This document shows, piece after piece, positions 45,371 through 55,824 of a DNA stretch of 64,000 nucleotides. The stretch lies in the NCBI RefSeq assembly GCF_947502395.1, contig NZ_CANMZM010000001.1, positions 186,001 to 250,000 on the forward strand, given 5' to 3'. The position numbers were made by a program, and so were the translations under genes. Below the pieces are notes generated by a model. That model was not told the DNA's origin, did not search any database, and worked only from the letters and a program-made list of their open reading frames with translations. Source of the stretch: an uncultured Erythrobacter sp. (lineage in GTDB: Bacteria > Pseudomonadota > Alphaproteobacteria > Sphingomonadales > Sphingomonadaceae). The first letter of the stretch is position 1, and each line of letters starts with the position of its first letter.

Positions 45371-48300
45371 ATGCCAGAGGCCCCGCTTACCCCTGATAAA
45401 CGCACGCTGGAGCTTGATCCTGACCTGATCGGGCCGCCACCCAAAGCGCCTTTTGTGGAGCTGGGGGTGGTGAGCTGTTTCTCCTTCCTTCGTGGCGCGT
45501 CCGATGCGGTGGACTTAGCGATGACGGCGCGAGCTTTGGGATATGATGCGCTGGGGATCGCGGACGCTAACAGTTTTGCAGGTGTTGTGAGACTTCACAC
45601 AGAAGCAAAGACCCTCAAATTGCGCCCCGTTATCGGCACAAGAATTGAGACGGTCGAAGGGCTCGCCTTCCTCGCCTATCCCAAAACGCGTGTTGCCTAT
45701 GGTCGTCTCTCACGCCTGATCAGTCAGGGGCGGATGCAGACGCTTGAGGGGGAATGGCAGGAGAAAGGCGTGTGCGAGATCAGCCTGGAGATGCTCGCTG
45801 AACACAGCGGTGGCGTGCAATTGATCCTCCTTGCGCCCGATGATTTGAGCGCGGAATTCACTATAGAGGTTGAGAGCAATGTCATCCCTTTCCGTCACCC
45901 CGGATTTGATCCGGGGTCTAGCTCACTTGAAGCCAGCGAGAAGCAAGCTGGATCCCGGCTCGGGGGCCGGGATGACGATAAAGTGAGCATGACCGCTTCT
46001 CTTCCTAAGCTTCTTCCCCACCTGACCGAGCAACTCCCAAACCTTCGCTACCTTGCAGCAAGCTACCTCTACTGCGGTGATGATGTGGCTCGCATCGACC
46101 AGCTGGACAGGTTAGCCCGCGACAACACCCTCACTCTCCTTGCGACCAATGATGTGCATTACCATGCAGCCCAGCGTCGCCCTTTACAGGACGTTATGAC
46201 GGCGATTGCGAATAAGACGACTGTGGCGCAGGCCGGACACCTGCTCCACGCTAATGCAGAGCGGCACCTGAAATCGCCTGAACAGATGCTCCGCCTGTTT
46301 GAACGTTGGCCTCATGCCGTGCATGCCGCGCGCGAAGTGGCGGACAATTGTGACTTCTCGCTTGATGAACTCGCCTATGAGTATCCGGAGGAAATCTATC
46401 CCGATGGTATGGCTCCGCAGGAATATCTGGAGGTTGAAACATGGGCAGGTGCGCTCCGACGATACCCCAATGGCGTTCCGGAAAGCGTCCACGATACGCT
46501 GGAGCGCGAACTTGCCCTGATCGCGAAACTCGACCTCGCACGCTATTTCCTGACCATCAAGGATATCGTCGATTTTGCACGCTCAGTGGACCCGCCGATA
46601 TTGTGTCAGGGCAGGGGCTCTGCGGCGAATTCTGCCGTCTGCTACTGTCTTGAAATCACTAGTGTGGACCCGGCCAAGCACCAGCTCCTCTTCGACCGTT
46701 TCATTTCCGAAGAGCGCAAAGAGCCGCCCGATATCGACGTCGATTTTGAGCATGAGCGGCGCGAGGAGGTGATTCAGTATATCTACGCCAAGTATGGCCG
46801 CGCGCGTGCTGGTCTGGCCGCGACCGTCATCCATTATCGCCCCCGTATGGCAATCCGCGAAGTGGGTAAGGCGATGGGGCTGTCCGAGGACATCACCAGC
46901 GCGCTCGCACGCACGGTGTGGGGTGGTCATGGACGCGAGATCGGGGAGGCGCATGTCGAAGAAATCGGTATGGATCTCAGCGATCCGCATCTCAAGCGTG
47001 TGCTCGCCCTTACTGAGCAGATGATTGGTATGCCGCGTCACCTCTCGCAGCATGTGGGCGGGTTTATTCTCACTGACGGTCCGCTGACTGAGACGGTGCC
47101 GATTGGCAATGGTGCCATGCCAGAGCGATCCTTCATTGAGTGGGATAAGGACGATATTGAGGCGTTGGGTATCCTCAAGGTCGATGTGTTGGCGCTGGGG
47201 ATGCTCACTTGCATCAAGAAATGTCTCGACCTGTTAGAGGCGCATCATGATCGACCCCTGACCCTTGCCACGGTCCCGCGAGAGGACCCGGAGACCTATG
47301 CGATGCTGCGCAAGGGAGATTCCTTGGGTGTTTTTCAGGTCGAGAGCCGCGCGCAGATGAACATGCTACCGCGCCTTCGCCCGCGCGAGTTTTACGATCT
47401 AGTAATCCAGGTCGCGATTGTGCGCCCTGGGCCGATCCAGGGCGATATGGTGCACCCTTATCTCAAGCGTCGCCGCGGTGCGGAGCAGGTGGTGATTCCC
47501 AAGCCGTCGCCTGCGCATGGGCCACCTGATGAACTGTCGAGCATTCTCGAACGCACTTTAGGTGTCCCGATTTTCCAAGAGCAGGCGATGAAGATTGCGC
47601 TCGACGCTGCCAAATTCTCTTCGCTCGAGGCCAACCGCCTACGCAAAGCCATGGCGACCTTTCGTTCACGCGGGAAGGTTGATGAGCTCGAGGACCTGAT
47701 GGTCGGCAAGATGGTCGAGCGCGGATATGATGAGGATTTCGCACAGCGTTGCTTCAATCAGATCAAGGGATTTGGCGAATACGGCTTTCCGGAGAGCCAC
47801 GCCGCAAGTTTTGCCCATCTGGTCTATGTCTCAAGCTGGCTAAAATGCCATTTCCCTGCGGCGTTTGCAGCCGCGCTTCTCAACTCGCAGCCTATGGGCT
47901 TTTACGCGCCAGCGCAGATTGTCCGTGATGCGCGTGAGCACGGGGTGGAGGTGTTGCCTGCAGATGTGAATGCGTCGGAGTGGGATTGTACGCTTGAACC
48001 TGTGCAGATCCACCCCGCTGCGACCAGCGCCGACGCAAGTCTCACTGTCCCTCCCGCATGTGAGAGGGGGGCGGAGCTTGGCAGCTTGCTGCCTAGCGAA
48101 GCGTGGTGGGCAGGGCGCGATCAGGGCCGCCAAGACAAACATATTGCCCTTCGCTTGGGGCTACGCCAGGTGGACGGCCTACATGAACATGTGGCGGCAC
48201 AGTTGGTGGCAGGGCGCGCTGAGAACGGCCCTTACCGCGATGTCGCTCAGTTGCGCGAGCGGGCAGGTTTGTCACCGTCGCATATCGAGCGGCTTGCCAG

Positions 48301-49039
48301 CGCCGATGCCTTTACTTCGCTGAACCTTCCCCGCCGCCAAGCCTTGTGGGATGCAAGGAGCCTTATTGCCGGGCCTGACCTGCCGCTTTTCCGGGTGGCT
48401 GAGGAGCGTGACGAAGGGGCGGAAAGCACGCCCACGAAGCTCCCTACAATGCCACTCTCAGAAGAGGTGGTGAATGACTATCAGACCACGCGCCTCAGCC
48501 TCAAAGCCCATCCGCTATCCTTCCTTCGCCCGAACCTTGTTGAACGTGGTTTTGTGCGCGCCTGTGACCTCAGACACCGCAAATACCGCAGCATTGTGAA
48601 GGTCGCAGGGGTGGTGCTGATCCGTCAGCGCCCCGGCTCTGCCAAGGGTGTCTGCTTCATCACGCTTGAGGATGAGACCGGGGTGGTGAACCTTGTGATC
48701 TGGCCTGACCTGATGGCCAAGCAGCGAAAGGTGATAATGGGCGCGCGCCTGATGGAGGTGAGGGGACGTGTCGAATATGATGATGAGGTGATCCATGTCA
48801 TCGCGCACCACCTGACCGATGCAACCGATCGCCTCTACGCGTTGTCAGATGACATGCTGAATTCGCCTGTTGCGCGTGTCGATCATGTTAATGCGCCGTT
48901 GCATTCCCATTCCCAGGGGCGCAAAACTCCGGCTCAAAAGCAAGCAGTACATCCGCGCGACATGATCGATCAGCTACCAAGCCCCAAAGGGCATCCGCGC
49001 AACCACCGGATCATCCCCAAATCGCGCGATTTTCATTAA
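45371..49039 (+). CDS. dnaE2: Error-prone DNA polymerase III alpha subunit DnaE2
   Basis: DnaE2 is the SOS-induced polymerase that works with ImuA and ImuB in mutagenic lesion bypass. The N-terminal PHP domain starts FVELGVVSCFSFLRGAS. The polymerase core contains CQGRGSAANSAVCYCL and the DIDVDFEHERREEVIQYIY segment (catalytic Asp residues). PHAASFAHLVY-type and LRLGLRQVDGL segments follow, and an OB domain near the end has VVLIRQRPGSAKGVCFITLE. At 1222 residues it is longer than the usual 1080-1120 because of two insertions (residues 171-202 and about 879-915). The ATG at 45371 lies 1 nt after the UdgX stop. Confidence 0.95.
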   Translation: MPEAPLTPDKRTLELDPDLIGPPPKAPFVELGVVSCFSFLRGASDAVDLAMTARALGYDALGIADANSFAGVVRLHTEAKTLKLRPVIGTRIETVEGLAFLAYPKTRVAYGRLSRLISQGRMQTLEGEWQEKGVCEISLEMLAEHSGGVQLILLAPDDLSAEFTIEVESNVIPFRHPGFDPGSSSLEASEKQAGSRLGGRDDDKVSMTASLPKLLPHLTEQLPNLRYLAASYLYCGDDVARIDQLDRLARDNTLTLLATNDVHYHAAQRRPLQDVMTAIANKTTVAQAGHLLHANAERHLKSPEQMLRLFERWPHAVHAAREVADNCDFSLDELAYEYPEEIYPDGMAPQEYLEVETWAGALRRYPNGVPESVHDTLERELALIAKLDLARYFLTIKDIVDFARSVDPPILCQGRGSAANSAVCYCLEITSVDPAKHQLLFDRFISEERKEPPDIDVDFEHERREEVIQYIYAKYGRARAGLAATVIHYRPRMAIREVGKAMGLSEDITSALARTVWGGHGREIGEAHVEEIGMDLSDPHLKRVLALTEQMIGMPRHLSQHVGGFILTDGPLTETVPIGNGAMPERSFIEWDKDDIEALGILKVDVLALGMLTCIKKCLDLLEAHHDRPLTLATVPREDPETYAMLRKGDSLGVFQVESRAQMNMLPRLRPREFYDLVIQVAIVRPGPIQGDMVHPYLKRRRGAEQVVIPKPSPAHGPPDELSSILERTLGVPIFQEQAMKIALDAAKFSSLEANRLRKAMATFRSRGKVDELEDLMVGKMVERGYDEDFAQRCFNQIKGFGEYGFPESHAASFAHLVYVSSWLKCHFPAAFAAALLNSQPMGFYAPAQIVRDAREHGVEVLPADVNASEWDCTLEPVQIHPAATSADASLTVPPACERGAELGSLLPSEAWWAGRDQGRQDKHIALRLGLRQVDGLHEHVAAQLVAGRAENGPYRDVAQLRERAGLSPSHIERLASADAFTSLNLPRRQALWDARSLIAGPDLPLFRVAEERDEGAESTPTKLPTMPLSEEVVNDYQTTRLSLKAHPLSFLRPNLVERGFVRACDLRHRKYRSIVKVAGVVLIRQRPGSAKGVCFITLEDETGVVNLVIWPDLMAKQRKVIMGARLMEVRGRVEYDDEVIHVIAHHLTDATDRLYALSDDMLNSPVARVDHVNAPLHSHSQGRKTPAQKQAVHPRDMIDQLPSPKGHPRNHRIIPKSRDFH
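45881..45976 (+). repeat. Palindromic repeat element inserted in frame in dnaE2
   Basis: This 96-nt segment has outer inverted arms GTCATCCC and GGGATGAC. It contains two internal hairpins: CCCCGGAT-TTG-ATCCGGGG at 45898-45916 and ATCCCGGC-TCGGGG-GCCGGGAT at 45952-45973. It starts at a codon boundary and is exactly 32 codons long, with no stop, so it adds residues 171-202 to the PHP-domain region. The layout is that of the dispersed palindromic repeats of sphingomonads. Confidence 0.8.
48005..48118 (+). repeat. Second probable insertion in dnaE2 with hairpins
   Basis: About 38 codons (residues about 879-915) separate the conserved ASEWDCTLE segment from ALRLGLRQVDGL, where other DnaE2 proteins have only a few residues. 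The DNA contains CCCTC/GAGGG arms (about 48049-48070) and the perfect hairpin GGCAGCTTGCTGCC (48080-48093). Ends cannot be fixed. Confidence 0.4.
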
Positions 49040-49047
49040 GGCTTCCG

Positions 49048-49791
49048 ATGGCACGACGGGCACGTCCAAAACCAAAGAAGCGCGGGCGCAAGACAGCAAA
49101 ACGCGCATCATTCACCCTTGCAACGCTCATGGTTGTGGCTGTTGCAGGGCTTGCTGGATGGAACTGGCTTGAACGGCATCCTCAGCACAACCCCTGGGCC
49201 CCTCTCGATCTGCGCGTGCCTATCGGTCTTGCAACCTCTCTAAAACTTGTCGCCTTGCGCGATGATATTCCCGCCTGCCGAGCAGTGCTGGATCGCAGCG
49301 AGATTGCTTACAGCGCTCTCCCAGCAACAGGCGAAGGCCCCTGTGCGCGTTCTGATCGGACCAAGCTCTCTGCCTTTCCGCTTTCACCCAGCATTCCGGT
49401 CACCACATGCCCGGTCGCAGCGGCGCTTGAGCTATGGCGCACACAAAGCGTGGAGCCTGCCGCACAGGATATTTTCGACAGAGAAGTTGTCCGCTTTGAA
49501 CATATGGGGGTCTACAATTGCCGGCGGATGCGAGGGGGCAGTTCGAGAGCGTGGAGCCAGCACTCCACCGGCAATGCGATTGATATAAGCGCAATAGTGC
49601 TTAGCGATGGAACACGGATCAGCTTGATTGACGACTGGGAAGGCGATGCCGAAAAAGCGCGTTTCCTAAGGACAATTCGCGATGATGCCTGCGATGTTTT
49701 CGCTGTCGTGCTTTCACCCGATTATAACGCGGCCCATGTCGATCATTTCCACTTCGATCAAGGCGGCACCTTTGTTGGAAACTGCCGCTAG
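49048..49791 (+). CDS. Extensin-like family protein
   Basis: This 247-residue protein has a basic N-terminus (RRARPKPKKRGRKTAKRA) followed by one membrane helix, so it is probably anchored in the inner membrane with its domain in the periplasm. The C-terminal extensin-like domain has SAWSQHSTGNAIDIS-type and AHVDHFHFDQGG motifs with the His/Asp residues of M15-like peptidoglycan hydrolases. It is likely a cell-wall hydrolase (inference). It starts 8 nt after dnaE2 but has no obvious SOS role. Its stop overlaps the phoB stop region by 4 nt (convergent). Confidence 0.82.
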   Translation: MARRARPKPKKRGRKTAKRASFTLATLMVVAVAGLAGWNWLERHPQHNPWAPLDLRVPIGLATSLKLVALRDDIPACRAVLDRSEIAYSALPATGEGPCARSDRTKLSAFPLSPSIPVTTCPVAAALELWRTQSVEPAAQDIFDREVVRFEHMGVYNCRRMRGGSSRAWSQHSTGNAIDISAIVLSDGTRISLIDDWEGDAEKARFLRTIRDDACDVFAVVLSPDYNAAHVDHFHFDQGGTFVGNCR

Positions 49792-50477
49792 ATCGCTTCC
49801 AACGCGTATCCCGCCGACCGGACCGTGCGAATGGGATCCTTCACGCCTTCGATTTCGATCGCCTTGCGCAGGCGGCGAATATGCACATCAACCGTGCGTA
49901 ATTCGATATCACTACCTGTTCCCCAGACACCATCCAAGAGCTGACCACGGCTGAATACCCGGCCGGGACTTTCCATGAAGAACTTGAGGAGCCGGTACTC
50001 GGTCGGGCCCAATTGCAAGGCTTGACCACGGCGCTCAATTTTATGCGCCACCGGATCAAGCATGATATCACCAACTTCTATCGTTTCTCCGGCCAGCGCT
50101 GGGCGAATACGCCGCATAACGGCCGCGACGCGGGCCAGAAGCTCGCGCGGGGAAAAGGGTTTGGTGAGGTAGTCGTCCGCTCCCATCTCAAGCCCGCGTA
50201 CACGGTCGTCTTCGGTTTCTCGGGCGGTGAGCATAATGATCGGCACATGGGCCGTTTCTTTGCTACGGCGCAACTGGCGACACACTTCAATGCCGCTCGT
50301 GCCCTCGATCATCCAATCAAGGATTACGAGATCGGGAATTTCTTCGCGGGCAAGGATCAAAGCGTCGTCGCCATCCTTCGTGGAGCGAACTTCATACCCT
50401 TCGTTCTGAAAACGATATTCGAGCAGTTCGGAAAGGGCAGGATCGTCTTCAACTAGGAGCAATTTGACAGCGAGCAT
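49788..50477 (-). CDS. phoB: Phosphate regulon response regulator PhoB
   Basis: This 229-residue OmpR-type regulator has a receiver domain with the phospho-acceptor Asp in LVILDWMIEG and the conserved Lys in DDYLTKPFSPREL. The winged-helix DNA-binding domain contains LGPTEYRLLKFFM and TVDVHIRRLRKAI. It activates the pst, porin and pho genes under phosphate starvation. I chose the ATG at 50477, with GAGGAGG upstream. It is the last gene of the minus-strand pho cluster. Confidence 0.95.
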   Translation of the reverse strand: MLAVKLLLVEDDPALSELLEYRFQNEGYEVRSTKDGDDALILAREEIPDLVILDWMIEGTSGIEVCRQLRRSKETAHVPIIMLTARETEDDRVRGLEMGADDYLTKPFSPRELLARVAAVMRRIRPALAGETIEVGDIMLDPVAHKIERRGQALQLGPTEYRLLKFFMESPGRVFSRGQLLDGVWGTGSDIELRTVDVHIRRLRKAIEIEGVKDPIRTVRSAGYALEAI

Positions 50478-50519
50478 GAGCTTGGCCTCCTCAATATTCG
50501 ATCCCAAAAAACCGAGCGG

Positions 50520-51187
50520 TTAGCGATCATCCTCTGGAGGATAGGCGCCGGTTGCTGCGAAATGGACCATCTCAGCAACATTGGTGGCATGGTCGCCGAT
50601 ACGCTCAAGGTTACGAGCAACAAACAGAAGCTGTGCAGCGCTGGAAATGGTCGCAGGGTTTTCGACCATATAACTGACAAGATTGCGGAAAATGCTGTTG
50701 TAAAATGCATCAACCTTATTGTCAGTCGCGATGACCTCACGAGCGAGATCCGGGTCGCGCGCGGCATAGGCGGTGAGCACATCGTGAACCATTTCGGCTG
50801 CGACTTCGCCCATGGCAGGCAAAAGGGTAAGTGGTTCGAAACGATCCTTACCCTCAATGCTGCCAACGCGCTTCGCGATGTTCTTGGAATAATCGCCAAT
50901 GCGTTCCACGACGCCGGCGATCTTGAGAGCTGCGATCACTTCCCGAAGGTCATCGGCCATTGGAGCCCGCAGCGCGATCACCCGGATCGCAAGCTTATCG
51001 ACCTGCATCTCCAGCTCATCAAGTTTCTTGTCGCCTTCGACAACCTTTTTTGCGCGCTTGGTATCACCGGTGACAAGCGAGGCCAACGCCTCTTCGATAG
51101 CGACTTCGGCCAAGCCGCCCATCTCACCGATGAGGCCGCGAAGCCGGGTGATGTCCTCATCAAACGCTTTAACTGTATGGTCTGTCA

Positions 51188-51188
<1 letters not shown>
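50520..51188 (-). CDS. phoU: Phosphate signalling protein PhoU
   Basis: PhoU links the Pst transporter to PhoR and keeps the regulon off when phosphate is plentiful. The 222-residue protein is all-helical, with two PhoU repeats and their metal-binding-type E/DxxxD motifs (EGDKKLDELEMQVD and ATDNKVDAFYNSIF). The start overlaps the pstB stop by 1 nt. Confidence 0.94.
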
Positions 51189-51972
<784 letters not shown>

Positions 51973-51976
<4 letters not shown>

Positions 51977-53265
51977 CAGGATTTCTCAAACTTGTTGCGC
52001 AGATAGATGGCCAGGCCATTCATCAAGAGGAGAACGATCAGAAGTACGATAATAGCGGCACTTGTGCGTTCGACAAAACCGCGGTCGATTTCATCGGACC
52101 ACAGGAAGATTTGCACCGGCAATACCGTGGCAGCGGACGTGAAGCCTTCAGGCGGCGTCGCGACAAAGGCGCGAAGACCTATCAGGATCAGCGGAGCGGT
52201 TTCGCCAAGAGCGCGTGCCATGCCGATAATCGTGCCTGTCAGCATTCCCGGCATTGCGAGCGGCAGTACATGGTGGAACACCACCTGCACAGGTGACGCA
52301 CCCACGGCCAAAGCACCGTCACGTATCGAGGGAGGCACGGCTTTGATGGCATTGCGACCTGAAATAACGATCACAGGCATTGTCATCAGTGCAAGAGTGA
52401 TACCCGCAATTATTGGAGTCGAGCGTAGTGTGGGAAAGGTCGTCATCAAGAAGAACAAGCCAAGCAAGCCGAAGATTATCGATGGGACGGCTGCAAGATT
52501 ATTGATCGAGACTTCTAGGAAATCGGTCCAGCGATTCTTGGGTGCGTATTCTTCAAGGTAAAGCGCGGCCATAATGCCAATGGGGAAGGCAAGCACGAAG
52601 GTTACCAGCATTGTGAGCACAGAACCTTTTAGCGCTCCCCAGATGCCCGCTAGCTGAGGGTCGGTGGCATCCGAGCGCTGAAGGAAGCCAAGGTCGAGGT
52701 TTCTTTCCAAAACCCCTTTGGACACAAGGTCATTCGCCAGTGCCTGCATCTCAGCCCTGCCTTCGCCTGAAAAGCCCGCAGATAGGTCCGCGGATGTAGG
52801 GAGAGAGAGCATTTCCTTGCGGGTCAGGATTGCGGGGTTTGCATGGATCATCCTGGCGACTTCACGCCAAGCTTCACCATTCAATTGCTCTGCGCCTTTG
52901 GCGCCAAGACTCTCTTGGGCAGCGCCAAATACGACAGACCGTAAACCTTGATCATCAAGGCTTCGCATAGTTTCTGGCGCAGTTGCTCCTTCGGCGGGAG
53001 CTTGAAGCCCGCTTTGGACAAAGTCGATTTCAACCGACAGCTCAGCCCGTTGAAAACCACCAAGGCCGTTGAACAGCATATTGCTCAGCAGCAGGATCAG
53101 AACCACGACCGAGAATGAGATCGCAGCAAGACCCAAAGCCTTGAAGCGTTTTTCCTGAGCATAGCGAGCCTTCAAGCGCTTTTCGAAGCGCGCTGTGCTG
53201 TGCGCGCTGACTGGCTCTAGGCCAGCGTGAGGTTCGCCTGCGGGAGGGGTGATGGCGTCACTCAT
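51973..53265 (-). CDS. pstA: Phosphate ABC transporter permease PstA
   Basis: This inner-membrane permease is 430 residues long. The C-terminal half has the usual six-helix permease domain with the EAA-like loop [28 protein letters not shown] (quoted in part). The first 190 residues have one helix and a long periplasmic region (DUF3333-like), an extension known from alphaproteobacterial PstA and absent from E. coli. It overlaps pstC by 8 nt. Confidence 0.93.
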
Positions 53266-54616
53266 AAGCTTCGCGATACCTTTTGACGACGCTGAGAGCG
53301 ACGAAGTTCAATCCCAGCGTGACCAGAAACAAGACGAATCCGAGGGCAAAGGCGCTGAGCGTTGCTGGGTGGTCAAAACTACCTTCACCGGTAAGCATAG
53401 CGACAATCTGCACCGTCACAGTTGTCATCGAATCCAAGGGATTTGCAGAGAGATTGGCCGCGGTAGATGCGGCCATAACCACAATCATCGTCTCGCCAAT
53501 CGCGCGGCTGATTGCGAGCATGACGCCGCCAACAATTCCGGGCAGGGCTGCCGGGACAAGGACTAACTTAATAGTCTCGGAGGTCGTCGCGCCCATAGCC
53601 AAACTGCCATCTCGCATCGCCTGGGGGACGGCGGCAATGCTGTCATCTGCCATGGAAGAGACAAAGGGAATGATCATCACACCCATGACAATCCCCGCCG
53701 CAAGAGCGCTTTCCGAGGAGGCATTTGCGATGCCTACCGACATGGCAAGATCGCGGATCATCGGGGCAACGGTAAGGGCCGCAAAATAGCCATAGACCAC
53801 AGTTGGTACGCCGGCGAGGATCTCTAGCGCTGGTTTTGCCCAGGCCCGAAAACGAGGATGCGCATATTGCGTAAGGTAAATGGCGCTCATCATACCAATC
53901 GGTATGGCCACGATCATCGCAATAACCGCGCCAATCAAAAGCGTGCCCCAAAAAAGTGGGATTGCGCCGTAACGGGTAGGGTCCGGATTATCCGGGTTCG
54001 CCATTGGATCGGGAGACCAGAATGTCCCGAATAGGAAATCGATTGGCGACACCATTTCGAAGAAGCGAAAGGTCTCGAAAATCAGGCTCGCCAGAATCCC
54101 AAACGTGCTGAAGACAGCGACCAATGAGGCAAGTATGAGAACCGCCATGATCACCCGCTCTACCCGGGTGCGTGCTCCAAATTCGGGCTTCACCCGAAGA
54201 TAGGACCAAGCCCCTGCTGCCCCCGCGATGATGAGCGTAAGCACAATGCCAATCCAACGGTACTGCGAGAGGGCATCGCTAAACGGTGCTATCATCGGCA
54301 ATGCGTCAGGATTGGTTGTGGAAGAGGCAGCCCCTGTCGCAACGTCACGTGCTTCTCTCAATGCATCAAGTCGCGCGCTTTCAATCGCTGGCAGGCCCTC
54401 TGCGGCAGGGCTTCCGAGAACGGACTGAAGTACGAGCCCTGGTGAGATCGCATTCCAGACAAACACGAAAAGCACGGTCGGTATGAAGATCCAAAGACCC
54501 ACATACCAACCGTGATAATTAGGAAGACTGGCAAGCCGCCCGCCGGAATCCGCACGGAGCGCCCACGCGCGGCTGCGTGCTGACAGCCACCCGGCAAGGG
54601 CCAAGCCCAAAACCAA
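53258..54616 (-). CDS. pstC: Phosphate ABC transporter permease PstC
   Basis: This inner-membrane permease has a conserved C-terminal permease domain (VPQAMRDGSLAMGATTSETI loop) and an enlarged N-terminal part with additional helices, so it is longer (452 residues) than the E. coli protein. No ATG is available. The first conventional start is the TTG at 54616, but a CTG at 54634, with AGGA 7 nt upstream, would complete the first hydrophobic helix. It lies 43 nt after pstS. Confidence 0.92.
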   Translation of the reverse strand: MVLGLALAGWLSARSRAWALRADSGGRLASLPNYHGWYVGLWIFIPTVLFVFVWNAISPGLVLQSVLGSPAAEGLPAIESARLDALREARDVATGAASSTTNPDALPMIAPFSDALSQYRWIGIVLTLIIAGAAGAWSYLRVKPEFGARTRVERVIMAVLILASLVAVFSTFGILASLIFETFRFFEMVSPIDFLFGTFWSPDPMANPDNPDPTRYGAIPLFWGTLLIGAVIAMIVAIPIGMMSAIYLTQYAHPRFRAWAKPALEILAGVPTVVYGYFAALTVAPMIRDLAMSVGIANASSESALAAGIVMGVMIIPFVSSMADDSIAAVPQAMRDGSLAMGATTSETIKLVLVPAALPGIVGGVMLAISRAIGETMIVVMAASTAANLSANPLDSMTTVTVQIVAMLTGEGSFDHPATLSAFALGFVLFLVTLGLNFVALSVVKRYREAYE

Positions 54617-54659
54617 AAGAAGAGAAGCTGCCAGCGTTCTATCCTAACACAAAAGTGAC

Positions 54660-55706
54660 TTACTTAAGCTCGGCCCCATCAAGGGTCGTGTACTCAGTCG
54701 CGGCTGAGAGATTCGCAGCCATGACGTCTTCTGGCGAAGCCACTAGTCCAATGCCAGCCAGAGGGCCACCGCGTTCCCACATTTTTGTCCACTCTGTTAG
54801 ATATTCAGCAAGGCCGTTCACTTCGCCGACGTGCGCTTTTTTGACATAGACAAACAGCGGACGGGCACCAGGATAGGCAAAGCTCGAGATATTTTCATAC
54901 GTTGGATCAACGCCGTTCATAGGAAGGCCCTGAACTTTGTCGGCGTTTTCTTCGAGGTATGAATAGCCGAAAACGCCAACTGCATTTTCATTGCCTTCGA
55001 TCTTTTGAACGATGAGGTTATCCTGCTCGCCCTGATCGACATAGAGACCATCGGCGCGCACTTCGGTGCAAACTTGGTCGTATTTGTCTTCGTCTTCCTC
55101 TTTGAGTTTATCCATCTCAGGATTGCTCTCACAGCCGACTTCAAGGATCAGCTCCTTAAGAGCATCGCGCGTGCCAGAGGTGGTAGGCGGGCCGTAAACA
55201 AGGATGGGGAGGGCGGGTAGCGATGGGTCAACGTCGGCCCAAGTCTGGGTTGTTTGCTCGCCGCCATAAGGGGCAGCGGCAAGCGCTTCATAGACGATCT
55301 TTGGGGTCAGGTTCAGTTCAATGCCGCCTTGTGCAGACGCAAAGGCAATCCCGTCGAGACCCACTTGCATCTCGATGACATCAGCAACGCCGTTCTCCTG
55401 ACAATCGGCAAATTCCGATGCTTTCATGCGACGCGACGCGTTGGTGACTGAAGGGCTGTCAAGATTTGCGCCCGAACAAAACAGTTTCATTCCGCCCCCG
55501 GTGCCGGTTGATTCGATGACAACCGCAGGCAGTTCAGGGTTGGAACGCGCAAGCGATTCTGAAACCGCTTTAGCGAAAGGAAAGACGGTGGATGAGCCGA
55601 CTGAGCGGATGGTTTCGCTTCTTTCGACGGTGCCAAGTTCGTCTGCGCAAGCGCCAAGTGCGAGGCTTGATGCGGCAAGCAATACGGCAGATTTGATGAG
55701 TTTCAT
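54660..55706 (-). CDS. pstS: Phosphate-binding lipoprotein PstS
   Basis: This is the periplasmic phosphate receptor of the Pst system. The signal peptide ends in the lipobox LALGAC, so the protein is lipid-anchored rather than free as in E. coli. Phosphate-binding segments include IRSVGSSTVFPFA, STGTGGGMKLFC and TTSGTRDALKE. It has 348 residues from the ATG at 55706, with GGAGTG upstream. The gene lies 118 nt after the porin, with a hairpin between them. Confidence 0.94.
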   Translation of the reverse strand: MKLIKSAVLLAASSLALGACADELGTVERSETIRSVGSSTVFPFAKAVSESLARSNPELPAVVIESTGTGGGMKLFCSGANLDSPSVTNASRRMKASEFADCQENGVADVIEMQVGLDGIAFASAQGGIELNLTPKIVYEALAAAPYGGEQTTQTWADVDPSLPALPILVYGPPTTSGTRDALKELILEVGCESNPEMDKLKEEDEDKYDQVCTEVRADGLYVDQGEQDNLIVQKIEGNENAVGVFGYSYLEENADKVQGLPMNGVDPTYENISSFAYPGARPLFVYVKKAHVGEVNGLAEYLTEWTKMWERGGPLAGIGLVASPEDVMAANLSAATEYTTLDGAELK

Positions 55707-55772
55707 ATTAATCACTCCTCCTGAGTAGTGAGTGGTCCAAAAAAGGATGGATGTTTCAACTTGGAGACATTT

Positions 55773-55813
55773 CGGCCACAAATCAGGAGACAAGCCCGCT
55801 GATGTGTGGTCGG
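55773..55813 (-). terminator. Hairpin between porin and pstS genes
   Basis: On the coding strand, CCACACATCAG and CTGATTTGTGG pair with one mismatch around a 13-nt loop, and outer CG pairs extend the stem. It lies 11 nt after the porin stop codon. No T-run follows, so it may attenuate or stabilise the mRNA rather than terminate it. Confidence 0.45.
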
Positions 55814-55824
55814 CATATCTTTCG

